A stretch of DNA of 15,337 nt from CAYZUE01 sp964481825. GTDB taxonomy: Archaea; Hydrothermarchaeota; Hydrothermarchaeia; Hydrothermarchaeales; JALUUU01. Shown piece by piece: positions 15,107 through 15,337 of this stretch. The position numbers and the translations under genes were made by a program. Numbering within the stretch: position 1 is the stretch's first letter; every line of letters begins with the position of its first letter. The stretch spans positions 1-15,337 of the forward strand of contig CAYZUE010000029.1 in the NCBI GenBank assembly GCA_964481825.1, read 5' to 3'. The notes under the pieces were generated by a model. It had not been told where the DNA came from. It made no database searches and worked only from the letters and a program-made list of their open reading frames with translations.

Positions 15107-15337
15107 ACTTAAGTTTCCAAACTGTATTATCTTCATCATCTTCTAATATTATCCCTATTTTCAGTAATTTTTTCCTTATAAGATCTGTAGTTTTATAATC
15201 TTTAGAGGATCTGAAAGTGCTTCTTAAACCTATTATACCCTTTAATAATGCTTCCCCGTTATTTTCTCCTGTAGATGTAATCCCAAGTGATTTAGAAATA
15301 ATTTCGAGTTCGTTAATCTGTTTTAATGTAAATTTAT
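15093..15337 (-). CDS. cysS: Cysteinyl-tRNA synthetase, C-terminal end (cut by window edge)
   Basis: This minus-strand frame enters from the right edge and ends at a TGA at 15095-15093, giving 80 complete codons. The last part, with RKKLLKIGIILEDDEDNTVWKL, matches the closing element of class I cysteinyl-tRNA synthetases. There a D-x-I-R-x-x-L-x-x-x-G-I-x-L-E-D helix-strand is followed by a final W. The catalytic HIGH and KMSKS motifs would lie outside the window, so the enzyme is assigned from its tail only. CysRS charges tRNA(Cys). Its presence implies direct cysteine charging, unlike methanogens that rely only on the SepRS route. The last codons overlap the CBS-ParB gene tail to tail by 14 nt. 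Confidence 0.85.
   Translation of the reverse strand, partial: KFTLKQINELEIISKSLGITSTGENNGEALLKGIIGLRSTFRSSKDYKTTDLIRKKLLKIGIILEDDEDNTVWKLKFNGL

Overview
The window is a gene-dense, AT-rich stretch (roughly one third G+C by eye) of an archaeal chromosome. The evidence for Archaea is the gene set: GatD of the archaeal GatDE amidotransferase, membrane-anchored LonB, archease next to RtcB, an archaeal THUMP-type G10 tRNA methyltransferase, a COG1325-type exosome-associated protein, and an F420-dependent NADP reductase. Shine-Dalgarno motifs of the GGTGA/GAGGT type, TATA-like boxes and T-run terminators fit this. F420 metabolism together with the CBS-ParB fusion protein points to a methanogen-type euryarchaeon, perhaps class Methanobacteria. 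The taxon is inference from gene content, not a sequence match.

Layout. 1-1846 (minus strand): argH followed by gatD, which is cut by the window edge. 1847-2049: AT-rich divergent promoter region. 2041-3908 (plus): archease and rtcB, then a T-run terminator. 4057-5567 (plus): COG1325-like protein, DUF2299-like protein and npdG (F420H2:NADP oxidoreductase), the last two overlapping by 4 nt. 5562-8345 (minus): prs, trmG10 and rnz, closely packed. 8346-8450: divergent prs/lonB promoter region with a shared TATA element. 8451-12961 (plus): lonB, tldD and tldE, a proteolysis block. 13002-13599 (plus): a small four-helix membrane protein and a 73-residue protein of unknown function. 13648-14277 (plus): metallo-beta-lactamase-fold hydrolase, then a T-run terminator. 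14333-15106 (plus): CBS-CBS-ParB protein. 15093-15337 (minus): C-terminal end of cysS, cut by the window edge.

Much of the window concerns RNA maturation and translation: archease and RtcB (tRNA ligation), RNase Z (tRNA 3' processing), TrmG10 (tRNA m2,2G10), GatD (Gln-tRNA formation), CysRS, and a putative exosome partner. A second theme is protein turnover (LonB, TldD/TldE). A third is metabolic housekeeping (ArgH, Prs, NpdG). No tRNA or rRNA gene, CRISPR array, insertion sequence, prophage or defence system is visible, and no intergenic gap exceeds 300 bases. I do not see a clearly new system. The least explained parts are the DUF2299/npdG coupling, the small membrane protein with its 73-residue partner, and the CBS-ParB regulator.
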